A stretch of 64,000 bases of DNA from Caldicellulosiruptor obsidiansis OB47 (GCF_000145215.1 NC_014392.1:2468344-2532343); one strand, 5' to 3'. Shown: positions 25,940 through 33,800, counted from the first letter of the stretch. Notes: generated by a model from the sequence alone, not told the origin. Numbers and translations are program-made.

Positions 25940-26089
25940 TCAATTGTTTTTCATCTGTAGTATCTTTTCAGAGAGCTTATCAATGCTGTCAGAGAGCTTG
26001 TCTATCTTGCTTTCAAACCTTGTGAGAAGATAAATGCAAAGCACAATTGGAAAGCCTATGTTGGCAATATTGGCAATCAAATCCTGCAT
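25940..26089 (-). CDS. yvrJ: YvrJ family small membrane protein
   Basis: This 49-residue protein (MQDLIANIANIGFPIVLCIY) has one membrane helix followed by an amphipathic coiled segment (ESKIDKLSDSIDKLSEKI), the YvrJ pattern. ATG 26089 has GGAGGTG 6 bp upstream; an in-frame ATG at 26125 lies before the ribosome site. It follows the DUF1659 and DUF2922 genes, a trio seen together in many Firmicutes. Function unknown. Confidence 0.88.
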   Translation of the reverse strand: MQDLIANIANIGFPIVLCIYLLTRFESKIDKLSDSIDKLSEKILQMKNN

Positions 26090-26139
26090 ATTTTTCACCT
26101 CCCAGTTTGAGTTTGTTATGTACATTTAAAAGTTTTTTA

Positions 26140-26190
26140 AAAACATGCCGACCTGCCAAAGTTCAAAAGGTCAGGTCGGCACGCTTTTTT
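26140..26190 (-). terminator. Hairpin between the DUF2922 gene and yvrJ
   Basis: TGCCGACCTG (26146-26155) pairs perfectly with CAGGTCGGCA (26172-26181), with T-rich sequence following on the minus strand (TGTTTTTAAA). It may be a partial terminator that lowers yvrJ expression relative to its upstream neighbours. Confidence 0.8.
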
Positions 26191-26201
26191 TGAAAGTTTT
26201 T

Positions 26202-26414
26202 TTATTTTCCGATTAAAGTGTTTACCTCTCTGTCAACAATTCTTGCTGAAACTTTTTCAACAATTGGGCTTGATGTTACAAATATGTTCTTTTGCACAAT
26301 CAAATTCATCACACTGTCAACCTCGGCAGCAGTAAGGTTTGGTTTTGGTTCTGGAATGGAAAGTCTGAATGTCTTGCCGTTTTGAAGCCTAAATGTCAAA
26401 ACCAGTGTGAGCAT
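26202..26414 (-). CDS. DUF2922 family protein
   Basis: The 70-residue product MLTLVLTFRLQNGKTFRLSI-PEPKPNL ends TLIGK and fits DUF2922 in length and pattern. AAGGAGGTG precedes ATG 26414 by 7 bp; the frame's earlier start at 26456 is upstream of that site. It lies 58 bp downstream of the DUF1659 gene. The role of the pair is unknown. Confidence 0.88.
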   Translation of the reverse strand: MLTLVLTFRLQNGKTFRLSIPEPKPNLTAAEVDSVMNLIVQKNIFVTSSPIVEKVSARIVDREVNTLIGK

Positions 26415-26472
26415 TTTTACTTTCACCTCCTTTCTGCTATTTTTTTGAGCTCTCAAAAGCTTGAAACGTCAA

Positions 26473-26685
26473 TTAGTATAAAAGCTCAAAGTTGTTGCTT
26501 CTTATAATTGTGTACAGCGGCTTTGACTGAAGGCTTGCAATTGCCTGGCCAACTTGATACACATCCATATCTTGGGCATCTGGCTTGATATCAAAAGAGA
26601 GTGTCTTGAACCTTATTTTGCCAGTGGATGTCGTGCCGTTTTCAAGTTTAAGCTGCAGCAAGCCTACAAGTGGTTTTGCTGCCAT
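26473..26685 (-). CDS. DUF1659 family protein
   Basis: The 70-residue product MAAKPLVGLLQLKLENGTTS ends YTIIRSNNFELLY and fits DUF1659. AAGGAGGTGAGG precedes the ATG. It is the first gene of the DUF1659-DUF2922-yvrJ set and is divergent from spoVAC across 209 bp. DUF1659 and DUF2922 have similar size and strand-rich patterns and may be ancient relatives. Confidence 0.88.
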   Translation of the reverse strand: MAAKPLVGLLQLKLENGTTSTGKIRFKTLSFDIKPDAQDMDVYQVGQAIASLQSKPLYTIIRSNNFELLY

Positions 26686-26894
26686 CTTCGCCTCACCTCC
26701 TTTCTGCCTTTATTTTAAACCCATTACAGTAGTGTTTTCAAAAATTATTCGAATGTTTGTTTGTAAAATCTGATTGATATTTTAAACCAAATTTCAATCA
26801 GACTATTTCAAATCTCGCTTGGTTGTGAATAAATCTCAAAAAAATTTAAAATAATATCATCTTGAGGTTTTGTTTGCGGGGGGTGCTTTGCAAA

Positions 26895-27353
26895 GTGAAC
26901 ATCAAAGATAAGAAAGCCTGTGAATACCAGGCACTTGTAAAGGCAAACGAGCCAAAGACAAACTCTTTCAAAAACTGCATCTTGGCATTCTTAGTTGGCG
27001 GGGCTATCTGCGATGTGGGTCAGGCGTTTTTGAACCTCTACAGCAGCTTTTTCCCAAATGATGAGGCTCAAGTTCTGACATCCATAACCATGATTTTTCT
27101 TGGAGCTTTTCTGACAGGCCTTGGAGTGTATGATAAAATTGGTACTTTTGCCGGAGCAGGTTCTATTGTCCCAATCACTGGTTTTGCAAACTCTATTGTC
27201 TCTCCTGCTATTGAGTACAAAAAAGAAGGGTTTGTGTTCGGCGTGGGAAGCAAGATGTTTTTGATAGCAGGACCTGTTCTTGTATATGGAATTTCCACAT
27301 CCATACTGGTAGGGCTTTTGTACTACCTTGTTAAAGTATTTCCTGGGATATGA
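26895..27353 (+). CDS. spoVAC: SpoVAC, spore Ca-dipicolinate channel component
   Basis: This protein of about 152 residues has an N-terminal soluble part and four or so membrane helices: ILAFLVGGAICDVGQAF, MIFLGAFLTGLGVYDKIG, FAGAGSIVPITGFAN and the C-terminal helix. It resembles SpoVAC, which takes up and releases dipicolinic acid across the inner spore membrane. GTG 26895 is preferred, with GGGGGGTG upstream; the frame opens earlier at 26862. It is the first gene of the spoVAC-AD-AE operon. Confidence 0.93.
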   Translation: MNIKDKKACEYQALVKANEPKTNSFKNCILAFLVGGAICDVGQAFLNLYSSFFPNDEAQVLTSITMIFLGAFLTGLGVYDKIGTFAGAGSIVPITGFANSIVSPAIEYKKEGFVFGVGSKMFLIAGPVLVYGISTSILVGLLYYLVKVFPGI

Positions 27354-27372
27354 AAGTGAGGTTACCATCACA

Positions 27373-28383
27373 ATGAAGCTGGGAAGGTCAACATACAGAT
27401 TTGAATCAAATGTGACTATCTCCGACTGTTTTACAGTTGTTGGGAAAAAAGAGGGACAGGGACCTCTTTCAATATATTTTGACATGGTCATTGAAGATGA
27501 GTATGCAGGACAAAAGTCTTGGGAACTTGCAGAAGGAAAGCTTTTGAATATTGCAATTACAAAGCTTGTGCAAAGAGCAGGGGAAAAGCCTGATAACATA
27601 GACCTTATCTTAAGCGGTGACCTTTTAAACCAGCTGTCAAGCTCACACTTTGCTGCAAGAGATTTGGATATTCCTTTCATTGGCATATACGGCGCATGTT
27701 CTACCTTTGCCTTGAGCGTTGGACTTGCTTCAATATTTGTAGATGGTGGCTTTGCAAAAAATGTAATTGCCGCAACATCCTCTCACTTTTGCTCTGCCGA
27801 AAAACAGTTCAGATACCCCTTAGAGCTTGGCACACAGAGACCTCCAACATCCCAGTGGACTGTAACGGGAGCTGCCGCCTTTTTGATAAAGCCCGAAGAT
27901 AGCCTCCAAAGCCCCAAAATCACACACTTTACAGTTGGCAGGATACTTGATTTTGGGATAAAAGACCCGAACAACATGGGAGCTGCAATGGCTCCCGCTG
28001 CGTTTGACACTATAATGAGGCACTTTTCTGACACAAAGAGAAGTTTTGAATACTATGATATGATAATCACAGGTGATTTGGGGTATGTTGGAAGAAAGCT
28101 TCTCGATGAGCTTTTCAAAAAGGAAGGGATAAGATTTTCTTCTGAGCTTTTTGACTGTGGAATTTTGATGTTCGACCCAGAGACTCAAAATACAGGTGCC
28201 GGTGCAAGTGGATGTGCTGCCTCTGCCTGTGTATTCGGCGGGTATCTTTATAAACTTTTGCGTGAGCGCACATTTGAGAGGATTTTGATTGTACCAACAG
28301 GTGCTTTGATGTCTCAATCAACTGCTTTGCTTGGTGAGAGCATCCCTGTGATTGCCCATGCCCTTGCCATTGAAATGGTGTAG
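27373..28383 (+). CDS. spoVAD: SpoVAD, dipicolinate-binding protein
   Basis: The protein has a thiolase-like fold with about 336 residues: GKKEGQGPLSIYFD, DLILSGDLLNQ, GIYGACSTFALSV and GAGASGCAASACVFGGY. SpoVAD binds dipicolinic acid on the outside of the inner forespore membrane. ATG 27373 fits the family start (MKLGRSTYRFES); GTGAGG lies about 13 bp upstream, rather far. The frame opens at 27328, inside spoVAC. It lies 19 bp downstream of spoVAC. Confidence 0.95.
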   Translation: MKLGRSTYRFESNVTISDCFTVVGKKEGQGPLSIYFDMVIEDEYAGQKSWELAEGKLLNIAITKLVQRAGEKPDNIDLILSGDLLNQLSSSHFAARDLDIPFIGIYGACSTFALSVGLASIFVDGGFAKNVIAATSSHFCSAEKQFRYPLELGTQRPPTSQWTVTGAAAFLIKPEDSLQSPKITHFTVGRILDFGIKDPNNMGAAMAPAAFDTIMRHFSDTKRSFEYYDMIITGDLGYVGRKLLDELFKKEGIRFSSELFDCGILMFDPETQNTGAGASGCAASACVFGGYLYKLLRERTFERILIVPTGALMSQSTALLGESIPVIAHALAIEMV

Positions 28384-28431
28384 TAAAATTATGTTTGAGT
28401 TTAAGATTTTGCATAAAGGAGCGATAGAAAA

Positions 28432-28785
28432 ATGGAGTATTTGAGAGCTTTTTTGGTTGGCGGGCTTATCTGTGTTGTCGGACAAATTCTCATTGACAAA
28501 ACAAAGCTGACATCTGCAAGAGTGCTTGTTTTGTTTGTAACGCTCGGGGCAATTTTGCAAGGCCTTGGAATATATCAAAAGCTAGTTGAGTTTGCCGGGG
28601 CGGGAGCAACAGTGCCCCTGCCCGGCTTTGGATATTCTTTGGCAAAAGGTGCTATCGAAGAGGTATCTAGAGTTGGCCTTGTTGGAGCGTTCACAGGTGG
28701 CGTTTCAAGAACAGCTGGTGGCATCTCTGCTGCAGTGTTTTTCGGGTATGTAATTTCGCTTATTTTTAATCCAAGGAGTAAATAG
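28432..28785 (+). CDS. spoVAE: SpoVAE (SpoVAEb), spore membrane protein
   Basis: This 117-residue membrane protein parallels SpoVAC in sequence: FLVGGLICVVGQILID, LGAILQGLGIYQKLVE, FAGAGATVPLPGFGYSLAKG. It forms part of the dipicolinate channel. AAGGAGCG lies 8 bp before the ATG. It is the last gene of the operon and faces the convergent csx20 gene 44 bp away. No clear hairpin terminator was seen in that gap. Confidence 0.93.
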   Translation: MEYLRAFLVGGLICVVGQILIDKTKLTSARVLVLFVTLGAILQGLGIYQKLVEFAGAGATVPLPGFGYSLAKGAIEEVSRVGLVGAFTGGVSRTAGGISAAVFFGYVISLIFNPRSK

Positions 28786-28829
28786 CAAAATTCAGTGCAA
28801 ATTTGTGTGCATGTTAAATCAGCCTCTTT

Positions 28830-29228
28830 TTACCTGCACAGAATGTATCTTCTAAACCTCTCATGTTTGAAAACCTTGAGAAGTTCCACAGAACCATCAG
28901 GTTTTACAATTTCTTTTGCCACCCTTTTTGTTGTTGCGTAAATTGGCACAAATCCATTTTTAAAACACCAGCTCACAAGGTAAACTGTTGCTCCAAAATC
29001 TCCTTGAACAAGGCAAAAGTTCTCCTGTTCACCTTTATTTTGAAGTAAAAAATCTGTTATTTCTTTAAACATTTCTTCCCTCAGCTCTACATCTGGTGGA
29101 ATGTTGCTCCAAAACTCCTGAAGCTTTAGCGGAAGACTTACAATTTCTTCAACCTGTAAAACTTCTCTTGCCTCTTTTTCTTGCTCTTGAGAAAGCTGGT
29201 GATTGAAAATTAAAAACATTTTGTTCAA
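28830..29228 (-). CDS. csx20: Csx20-like type III CRISPR accessory protein
   Basis: This protein of about 132 residues opens NKMFLIFNHQLSQEQEKEAR and contains SLPLKLQEFWSNIPPD, FCLVQGDFGATVYLVSWCF, GFVPIYATTKR and FKHERFRRYIL, which fit the Csx20 family. Csx20 has been proposed to act as a ring nuclease that removes cyclic oligoadenylate and switches off CARF effectors. TTG 29228 is preferred over GTG 29237, which abuts AAGGAAG, and parallels the GTG start of the broken copy at 12.2 kb. It stands among sporulation and toxin genes, far from any visible type III operon. Confidence 0.75.
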   Translation of the reverse strand: MNKMFLIFNHQLSQEQEKEAREVLQVEEIVSLPLKLQEFWSNIPPDVELREEMFKEITDFLLQNKGEQENFCLVQGDFGATVYLVSWCFKNGFVPIYATTKRVAKEIVKPDGSVELLKVFKHERFRRYILCR

Positions 29229-29448
29229 TGTTGTCACTTCCTTTTTCAGATTTTTGCTAAATTCAAATTCCTTTTTTATAATATCACACTTTACTTAGTT
29301 ACAAAGCTCAAAAAATTTGCGATTTTACATATTTTTATTAACCGCCAGGATATCTTTACTTTATATACCTTTTATGTCATGTTGTTTTTTGGTATTTTAG
29401 ATTTTGTACCTGGTAAATCAAAGATTTTTTGAATTTTGTATTTTCCAA

Positions 29449-29496
29449 TTGCTGTCGACCTGCAATCCCCCAAAAACCCCTGGGGGTCGACAGCAA
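29449..29496. repeat. Perfect 12-bp inverted repeat with C/G-rich loop
   Basis: TTGCTGTCGACC (29449-29460) and GGTCGACAGCAA (29485-29496) are perfect complements. They enclose a loop with CCCCC and CCCCTGGGGG that can extend the stem. Flanks TTTCC and GGAAA extend the symmetry. There is no T run, so it is not a typical terminator. Confidence 0.8.
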
Positions 29497-29531
29497 AAGG
29501 AAATTTTTAGCACATTATGTCCCCATATAAC

Positions 29532-29561
29532 AAAAAAGCCCTGCTATTGCAAAGCTTTTTT
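29532..29561. terminator. Terminator-like hairpin upstream of hicAB
   Basis: AAAAAAGC (29532-29539) pairs with GCTTTTTT (29554-29561), giving A and T runs on either side of a short stem. The stem has only two G-C pairs, so it is weak. Confidence 0.4.
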
Positions 29562-29669
29562 ATTGTCTTTCTAAGCCCTGTCACCTGCAGTGCGCAAGGC
29601 AGCATATCAACACACTGCTATCATCCATATAAAGTGAAAAAACTTTTCACGGAATTTTATTAAAATTTG

Positions 29670-29699
29670 TTGACATGTGTAATTAACACGTGTTACAAT
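29670..29699 (+). promoter_or_regulatory. hicA promoter with an embedded operator-like palindrome
   Basis: TTGACA (29670-29675) and TACAAT (29694-29699) are 18 bp apart. Between and over them lies an inverted repeat ACATGTGT-AATTA-ACACGTGT (29673-29693). Such a site fits autorepression by HicB, whose C-terminal domain here looks DNA-binding. Confidence 0.7.
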
Positions 29700-29722
29700 A
29701 TAACTGTAAGGAGGAGGTGAAT

Positions 29723-29905
29723 TTGAAACCCAAAGAACTAATAAAAATACTTAAAAAAGATGGCTGGTATGAAGTTCGACAGAAAGGCTCTCACAAACAG
29801 TTTAAACACCCTATTAAAAAAGGTTTAGTAACAGTCCCATATCACAACAAGGAACTTGACCCAAAAACATTAAATAGTATTCTTAAGCAAGCTGGATTAA
29901 AATAA
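29723..29905 (+). CDS. hicA: HicA mRNA interferase toxin
   Basis: The 60-residue product KPKELIKILKKDGWYEVRQK-GSHKQFKHP is a typical double-stranded-RNA-binding-fold HicA toxin, with the catalytic histidine in GSHKQFKHP. TTG 29723 has AAGGAGGAGG about 9 bp upstream; a GTG at 29717 is too close to that site. HicA cleaves mRNA until neutralised by HicB, encoded 133 bp downstream. Confidence 0.93.
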   Translation: MKPKELIKILKKDGWYEVRQKGSHKQFKHPIKKGLVTVPYHNKELDPKTLNSILKQAGLK

Positions 29906-30038
29906 AAACCTGCTGCTTAAGATATTAAAATAGAAGTATACAATTTAGAGGTAGACTTTAATAGCTGTTTGCAAAATGGTTGGTGTTTGAAGTGAATAGA
30001 TGCTAATAATAACAATAATACTAAAAGGAGGTTAGACA

Positions 30039-30455
30039 ATGGCAGATAAATATATTTTTCCTGCTATTTTTGAACCGGGTGAAAATGGTGGGTATTGTGT
30101 CACTTTCCCCGATTTGCCTGGTTGTATAACAGAAGGCAAAACTTTTGAAGAAGCTTTATACATGGCTAAAGAAGCTTTAGAATTGCATCTATATGGTTTA
30201 GAAGAAGATAACGAAGAAATACCAGAACCTACTCCACCTGAAAAGTTAGATGTCCCTAAAGGTGCTTTTATTGTTCCAATTATCGTTTATATGCCGCCTG
30301 TCAGAGAAGAAATGGCAAACAAAAGCGTAAACAAGACTGTGACACTCCCAAGGTGGTTAAATAAAGCTGCTGAAGAAGCTCATATTAATTTTTCTCAAGT
30401 CCTGCAACAAGCCTTAAAAGAAAAGCTTGGTATAAAAGAACGTTTGCAAGCTTAA
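30039..30455 (+). CDS. hicB: HicB antitoxin
   Basis: This 138-residue protein has the HicB partial RNase-H fold (YIFPAIFEPGENGGYCVTFP, DLPGCITEGKTFEEALYMAK) and a C-terminal helix-rich part (NKTVTLPRWLNKAAEEAHIN) like a ribbon-helix-helix DNA-binding domain. It binds HicA and probably represses the hic promoter. AAAGGAGG lies 8 bp before the ATG. A shared terminator follows. Confidence 0.93.
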   Translation: MADKYIFPAIFEPGENGGYCVTFPDLPGCITEGKTFEEALYMAKEALELHLYGLEEDNEEIPEPTPPEKLDVPKGAFIVPIIVYMPPVREEMANKSVNKTVTLPRWLNKAAEEAHINFSQVLQQALKEKLGIKERLQA

Positions 30456-30506
30456 AATGGGTAGAAAACATCCTCTTTTTTTACTTTAATTATCGAGTAT
30501 GAAATT

Positions 30507-30546
30507 AAAAAAAGCTACAGCCGTTTGTTTAGCTGTAGCTTTTTTA
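30507..30546. terminator. Bidirectional terminator after hicB
   Basis: AAAAAGCTACAG (30509-30520) pairs perfectly with CTGTAGCTTTTT (30533-30544), with flanking A and T runs. It separates hicB from the convergent hypothetical gene ending at 30554. Confidence 0.9.
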
Positions 30547-30553
30547 ACTTTAA

Positions 30554-31399
30554 TTACTTTTCATCAAAATCATCAAACAAGTCTGAGATATCAAACTTTT
30601 CCGAGCTGTTTTCATCTTCATCCTCGAACTCTTCAAATAAATTACCTGTTTCAATTTTATCTTCATATTCTATGTTGTAGTACTCACACAAAAAATCGGC
30701 AACAGCAATGTTCAGGTCAAGCTCACCTATCTGGTCTGATATTGAAAATGGGTCAAGCATTTTCCATATAGTCTTGACATCTTTTTCCTTCTCGAGATGT
30801 TCAATGAAAATTTCAAGCCCTATTTTATCAAGCGCAAGAACAACTGTCTGCCCGGCTTTGACAGGCGATCTTTTGCTTGGCTTTGCAAGAAATACTTTTA
30901 GCAAAAACTCAACCGCCATCCTGTCCGCACTGGTTATGAATCTTTTTTTGCAACTCTTGCACTCTAAGTACGCCACATCTGCAAAGTTTATAAGCCCAAG
31001 CTTTGCAAGGTAACCTTCGTCCTGCCACTTGAGCTCAAGTTCATCTCCCCCACACTCAGGACAGATGCTTGGCTGCACAGTGGCTTTTACAAGGTTGTGG
31101 AAAAATTGATGGTCGCTTACTTCTGAAGATGTGTGTACATCTGAAAGCTTTTCAAGCCAGCATAAATTGGCATCACAAGCTTCATCCTTTTTGCTCTTTT
31201 TGTGCGGGCACAGACCAAAGTACAGCGGGCAGAATTTATAGTACAAAAAGTCTCTTATCCCGCCAAAGTTTATATATTCATCTTTCATGAGCTCTCTTAT
31301 TGCCGCGTTTTCTGAAAGCTTCTTTTCAACAAAGTCAAGAACTGTTTGTCCTTCAGATGACTTTATTAAATTTTTGTTTTTATAATCTTTATTTTTCAT
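30554..31399 (-). CDS. Hypothetical zinc-ribbon protein
   Basis: This protein of about 281 residues from ATG 31399 has two cysteine clusters, a CPLYFGLCPHK-like motif followed by two further cysteines, and a central zinc ribbon CPECGGDELELKW...CKSCKK. It ends in a strongly acidic tail (NLFEEFEDEDENSSEKFDIS). The frame extends to 31513, but that part overlaps the upstream gene and has no ribosome site. A chaperone-, polymerase- or regulator-associated role is possible. I recognise no family. Confidence 0.6.
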   Translation of the reverse strand: MKNKDYKNKNLIKSSEGQTVLDFVEKKLSENAAIRELMKDEYINFGGIRDFLYYKFCPLYFGLCPHKKSKKDEACDANLCWLEKLSDVHTSSEVSDHQFFHNLVKATVQPSICPECGGDELELKWQDEGYLAKLGLINFADVAYLECKSCKKRFITSADRMAVEFLLKVFLAKPSKRSPVKAGQTVVLALDKIGLEIFIEHLEKEKDVKTIWKMLDPFSISDQIGELDLNIAVADFLCEYYNIEYEDKIETGNLFEEFEDEDENSSEKFDISDLFDDFDEK

Positions 31400-31478
31400 A
31401 ACAATACCAGCCTCTTTTTCAAAAAATAAGCTTTCATAATATTTATACCACTTTATAAAAGTTTTGAACACAGATTTT

Positions 31479-31946
31479 TCACTCAAAAATAGTCTCAATA
31501 GCTTTTTTAACAAACTCTACATCTTTTTCTGTCATACTTTTCAGTGGCTGAATGTCAAGAAGATAATCTCGCAAAAGCTTTGCAGTCTCGTCCTCTTCCT
31601 CTTCAATTGGTGAATACAAAACTTCTACGTTTCTTGCTGTCAAGCTCGTACCAATTTTGCTTTTCAAAAACACATTGCACTTTATTTTGCACTCCAAAAA
31701 CTCTCTTTGAGAAAGTAAAATAAGCTCGCTTAAAGCCTCTGTGACATCTTTTGAAGAGTGTGCATAGTTTACTTTAAACTCTTTTATTTCTATTATTATA
31801 TCATCTACTATGTCCTTTTGGACATTCAAATTCATGGATTTTAAAGTTTGAACAATTTTGTCAATAAATATCTCAAACACAGGTGACATCTGAGAAAATA
31901 TGCCAATTTCAACATCATCAAACATGCACTTGAACAAGTTGAGCAC
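31479..31946 (-). CDS. Hypothetical helical protein
   Basis: This 155-residue protein is mainly helical and charged (MFDDVEIGIFSQMSPVFEIF, EEEEDETAKLLRDYLLDIQP), with no membrane segment. The start is uncertain between GTG 31946 (within AGGTG) and ATG 31925. It sits 79 bp upstream of the zinc-ribbon gene and 69 bp downstream of another unknown gene, in a probable three-gene operon. I recognise no family. Confidence 0.55.
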   Translation of the reverse strand: MLNLFKCMFDDVEIGIFSQMSPVFEIFIDKIVQTLKSMNLNVQKDIVDDIIIEIKEFKVNYAHSSKDVTEALSELILLSQREFLECKIKCNVFLKSKIGTSLTARNVEVLYSPIEEEEDETAKLLRDYLLDIQPLKSMTEKDVEFVKKAIETIFE

Positions 31947-32015
31947 CTGCTGAGAATAAAATGTAACTGTTACCTTCCTAATTTTCTATCCTCTCCTTTT
32001 AGGTCTATAACAATT

Positions 32016-32693
32016 CTATTTCTTGTTCAAATTTTCTTGAAAAGACAAAAGCTGTGAGAAATATATTATCTGGTTCTGGAAAAAGTCTTTTAAAATCTCC
32101 TTCAGGGGTGCAACAATGTGTTTTTTTTCAATAGGACTTACATATAAATCGTAATAATCAGGTCCTTTGAATACTATCTCAAACTCCTTGAAATTCTTTT
32201 TGAACTCTCTTTTCAGCTCATCAATGCTTCTTGCATAGACAATATTCATTGCAACATTATCTTCGTTTTCTAAAAGTTTTCTGTATGCATCGCATATATC
32301 AAATGGTACAAAGTCAGACATTGGAAAGTTTATATAAAGATCTTCAAATTGCTGATACAAAGCACATGGAATTATCATCTTTTCTTTATATTTTGCAATA
32401 ATGCCATAGTAGCCCTCGCCAAGCCATACTATCGGAATCATATCGGTTGTGAGAAGCGCAAATACTTCTAAATTGTTGTTTGCTGCCCAGATTTTCATGG
32501 AATTTAGCATGCAAAGCACATCTTGAGCATATACAACGTGCAAAAATTCCTTGTAGAATGAATTTGCAACCTCAAAGCTTTTGAGCTGATTTTGAGAAGG
32601 CAGAGGTACTTTTATCTTTTCTAAAAGTTCATGTGTGTATATCCATTTGTTTTCTTGAACAATTGTATTTAAAAATTCTGAAAATGTTAAAAT
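32016..32693 (-). CDS. Hypothetical protein, probable ATT start
   Basis: The frame from the first ordinary start (TTG 32543) lacks a ribosome site, but it stays open upstream and codes plausible protein (LTFSEFLNTIVQENKWIYTH, LLEKIKVPLPSQNQLKSFEV) up to ATT 32691-32693. AAGGGGG lies 9 bp before that ATT, and no ATG, GTG or TTG is available there, so a rare ATT start is proposed, giving 226 residues. No domain is recognised. It is the first gene of the three-gene cluster with the zinc-ribbon protein. Confidence 0.5.
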   Translation of the reverse strand: MLTFSEFLNTIVQENKWIYTHELLEKIKVPLPSQNQLKSFEVANSFYKEFLHVVYAQDVLCMLNSMKIWAANNNLEVFALLTTDMIPIVWLGEGYYGIIAKYKEKMIIPCALYQQFEDLYINFPMSDFVPFDICDAYRKLLENEDNVAMNIVYARSIDELKREFKKNFKEFEIVFKGPDYYDLYVSPIEKKHIVAPLKEILKDFFQNQIIYFSQLLSFQENLNKK

Positions 32694-32908
32694 GTTCGAA
32701 AACCCCCTTGAACATTTTTCTAAAAAATTCTTATTTGAATTTTATTTTAGCCTAACTTATTCAAAATTACAAACGCTAAATTTAAATTTTATTCAACTTT
32801 GACTCTTGCAAAATTATACTTTTTTCCACTAAAATTTATATTGTATTAGTATACTTTTTGAAGTTTTTCTTTGTTACAAATCTAAAATCAATATGGAGGG
32901 GTGTTTGT

Positions 32909-33169
32909 ATGGAAGTTTTAAAAGTTGCTGCTACATCAATGCCTCAGAAGGTTGCAAACGCACTTGCTGCAATTGTAAAAGAACAGGGTGAAGCAGAACT
33001 TCAAGCTGTTGGTGCATCTGCTGTAAATCAAGCTGTAAAAGCTATTGCTATTGCTCGTGGAAAGGTTGCTCCAAACGGAATTGACCTTTATGTAATTCCG
33101 GCATTTGCAGATATCATCATCGATGGTGAAAAGAAAACAGCTATCAAGTTTATTGTAAAGTCAAGATAA
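32909..33169 (+). CDS. spoVS: SpoVS, stage V sporulation protein S
   Basis: This protein of about 86 residues (MEVLKVAATSMPQKVANALA) is the small Alba-like SpoVS protein, nearly invariant across Firmicutes and some non-sporulating lineages. It affects progression of sporulation and septation. ATG 32909 has GGAGGGG upstream; the frame's first start at 32858 is rejected. It is monocistronic with its own terminator. Confidence 0.95.
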   Translation: MEVLKVAATSMPQKVANALAAIVKEQGEAELQAVGASAVNQAVKAIAIARGKVAPNGIDLYVIPAFADIIIDGEKKTAIKFIVKSR

Positions 33170-33180
33170 AATAAAAAAGG

Positions 33181-33236
33181 CAAATGGGCTGCTGCATTAC
33201 TCTTAATTTTTAAATACGGCAGCCCATTTGTTTTAT
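33181..33236. terminator. Terminator after spoVS
   Basis: CAAATGGGCTGC (33181-33192) pairs perfectly with GCAGCCCATTTG (33219-33230), followed by TTTT. It can also serve the convergent gene ending at 33247. Confidence 0.88.
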
Positions 33237-33246
33237 GCATTCACTC

Positions 33247-33642
33247 TTAATCACAACAAAAATTTATTTCAATTTTGCCATCATTGTTTACCTCAACCTT
33301 ATTTATCTTTACTCCTTTTAAATTGCCAGTTAAAAGCTTCTGTGGATGTATTTCTAGTCTGTCTTTAAAAAGTTGTATGCCTTCAATCTTTTCTTCTTTC
33401 AGCTTTCCGAACAAAAAACCATATATAATTAGACTTTTAGAAGGATCAAAAAGTATTGAAAATCCATTTTGTACTGATGTTATGGTAAACTTTAAAGATA
33501 TTTCGGGCAAAATGGCAGCGGGTTTTACCTTTACTGTTACCTCGTTTTTGTTGACCTCAACCTTTTTAATAACATCAGGCATATCAACATTTTTAAGAAG
33601 AATATCTACAAACTCTTTCACATCAAATACCATAAACCCCAC
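33247..33642 (-). CDS. Hypothetical beta-rich protein
   Basis: This 131-residue protein has alternating hydrophobic strands (KKVEVNKNEVTVKVKPAAIL, ISLKFTITSVQNGFSILFD) and no signal peptide. It ends in CCD. GTG 33642 has GAGGGG 9 bp upstream; ATG 33633 is the alternative. It is 158 bp downstream of the GGDEF-EAL gene in the same direction. No family is recognised. Confidence 0.6.
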   Translation of the reverse strand: MGFMVFDVKEFVDILLKNVDMPDVIKKVEVNKNEVTVKVKPAAILPEISLKFTITSVQNGFSILFDPSKSLIIYGFLFGKLKEEKIEGIQLFKDRLEIHPQKLLTGNLKGVKINKVEVNNDGKIEINFCCD

Positions 33643-33800
33643 TTGATAAATCCCCTCTTTTCAAAAAAGCTTTTTGCTTTTGTTTAAAGTTATATGTCAC
33701 ACCTATACATATTTTATATACCCACCATGGGAATTTAATAAAGTCAAATTTTTTGCGAAAAAAAAAACTACCTTGTCGGTAGCCTCTCTCGAAACTAAAT

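Larger units (their letters stand above)
29238..29669. other. Intergenic stretch upstream of hicA
   Basis: No gene was found between csx20 and the hicA promoter. The stretch holds a large inverted repeat (29449-29496) and a terminator-like hairpin (29532-29561), described separately, in otherwise AT-rich sequence. Confidence 0.5.

Noticed and set aside
29532..29561. Strong terminator for csx20
   Set aside because: The hairpin lies upstream of csx20, not downstream, and has only two G-C pairs; it is listed as a weak feature only.
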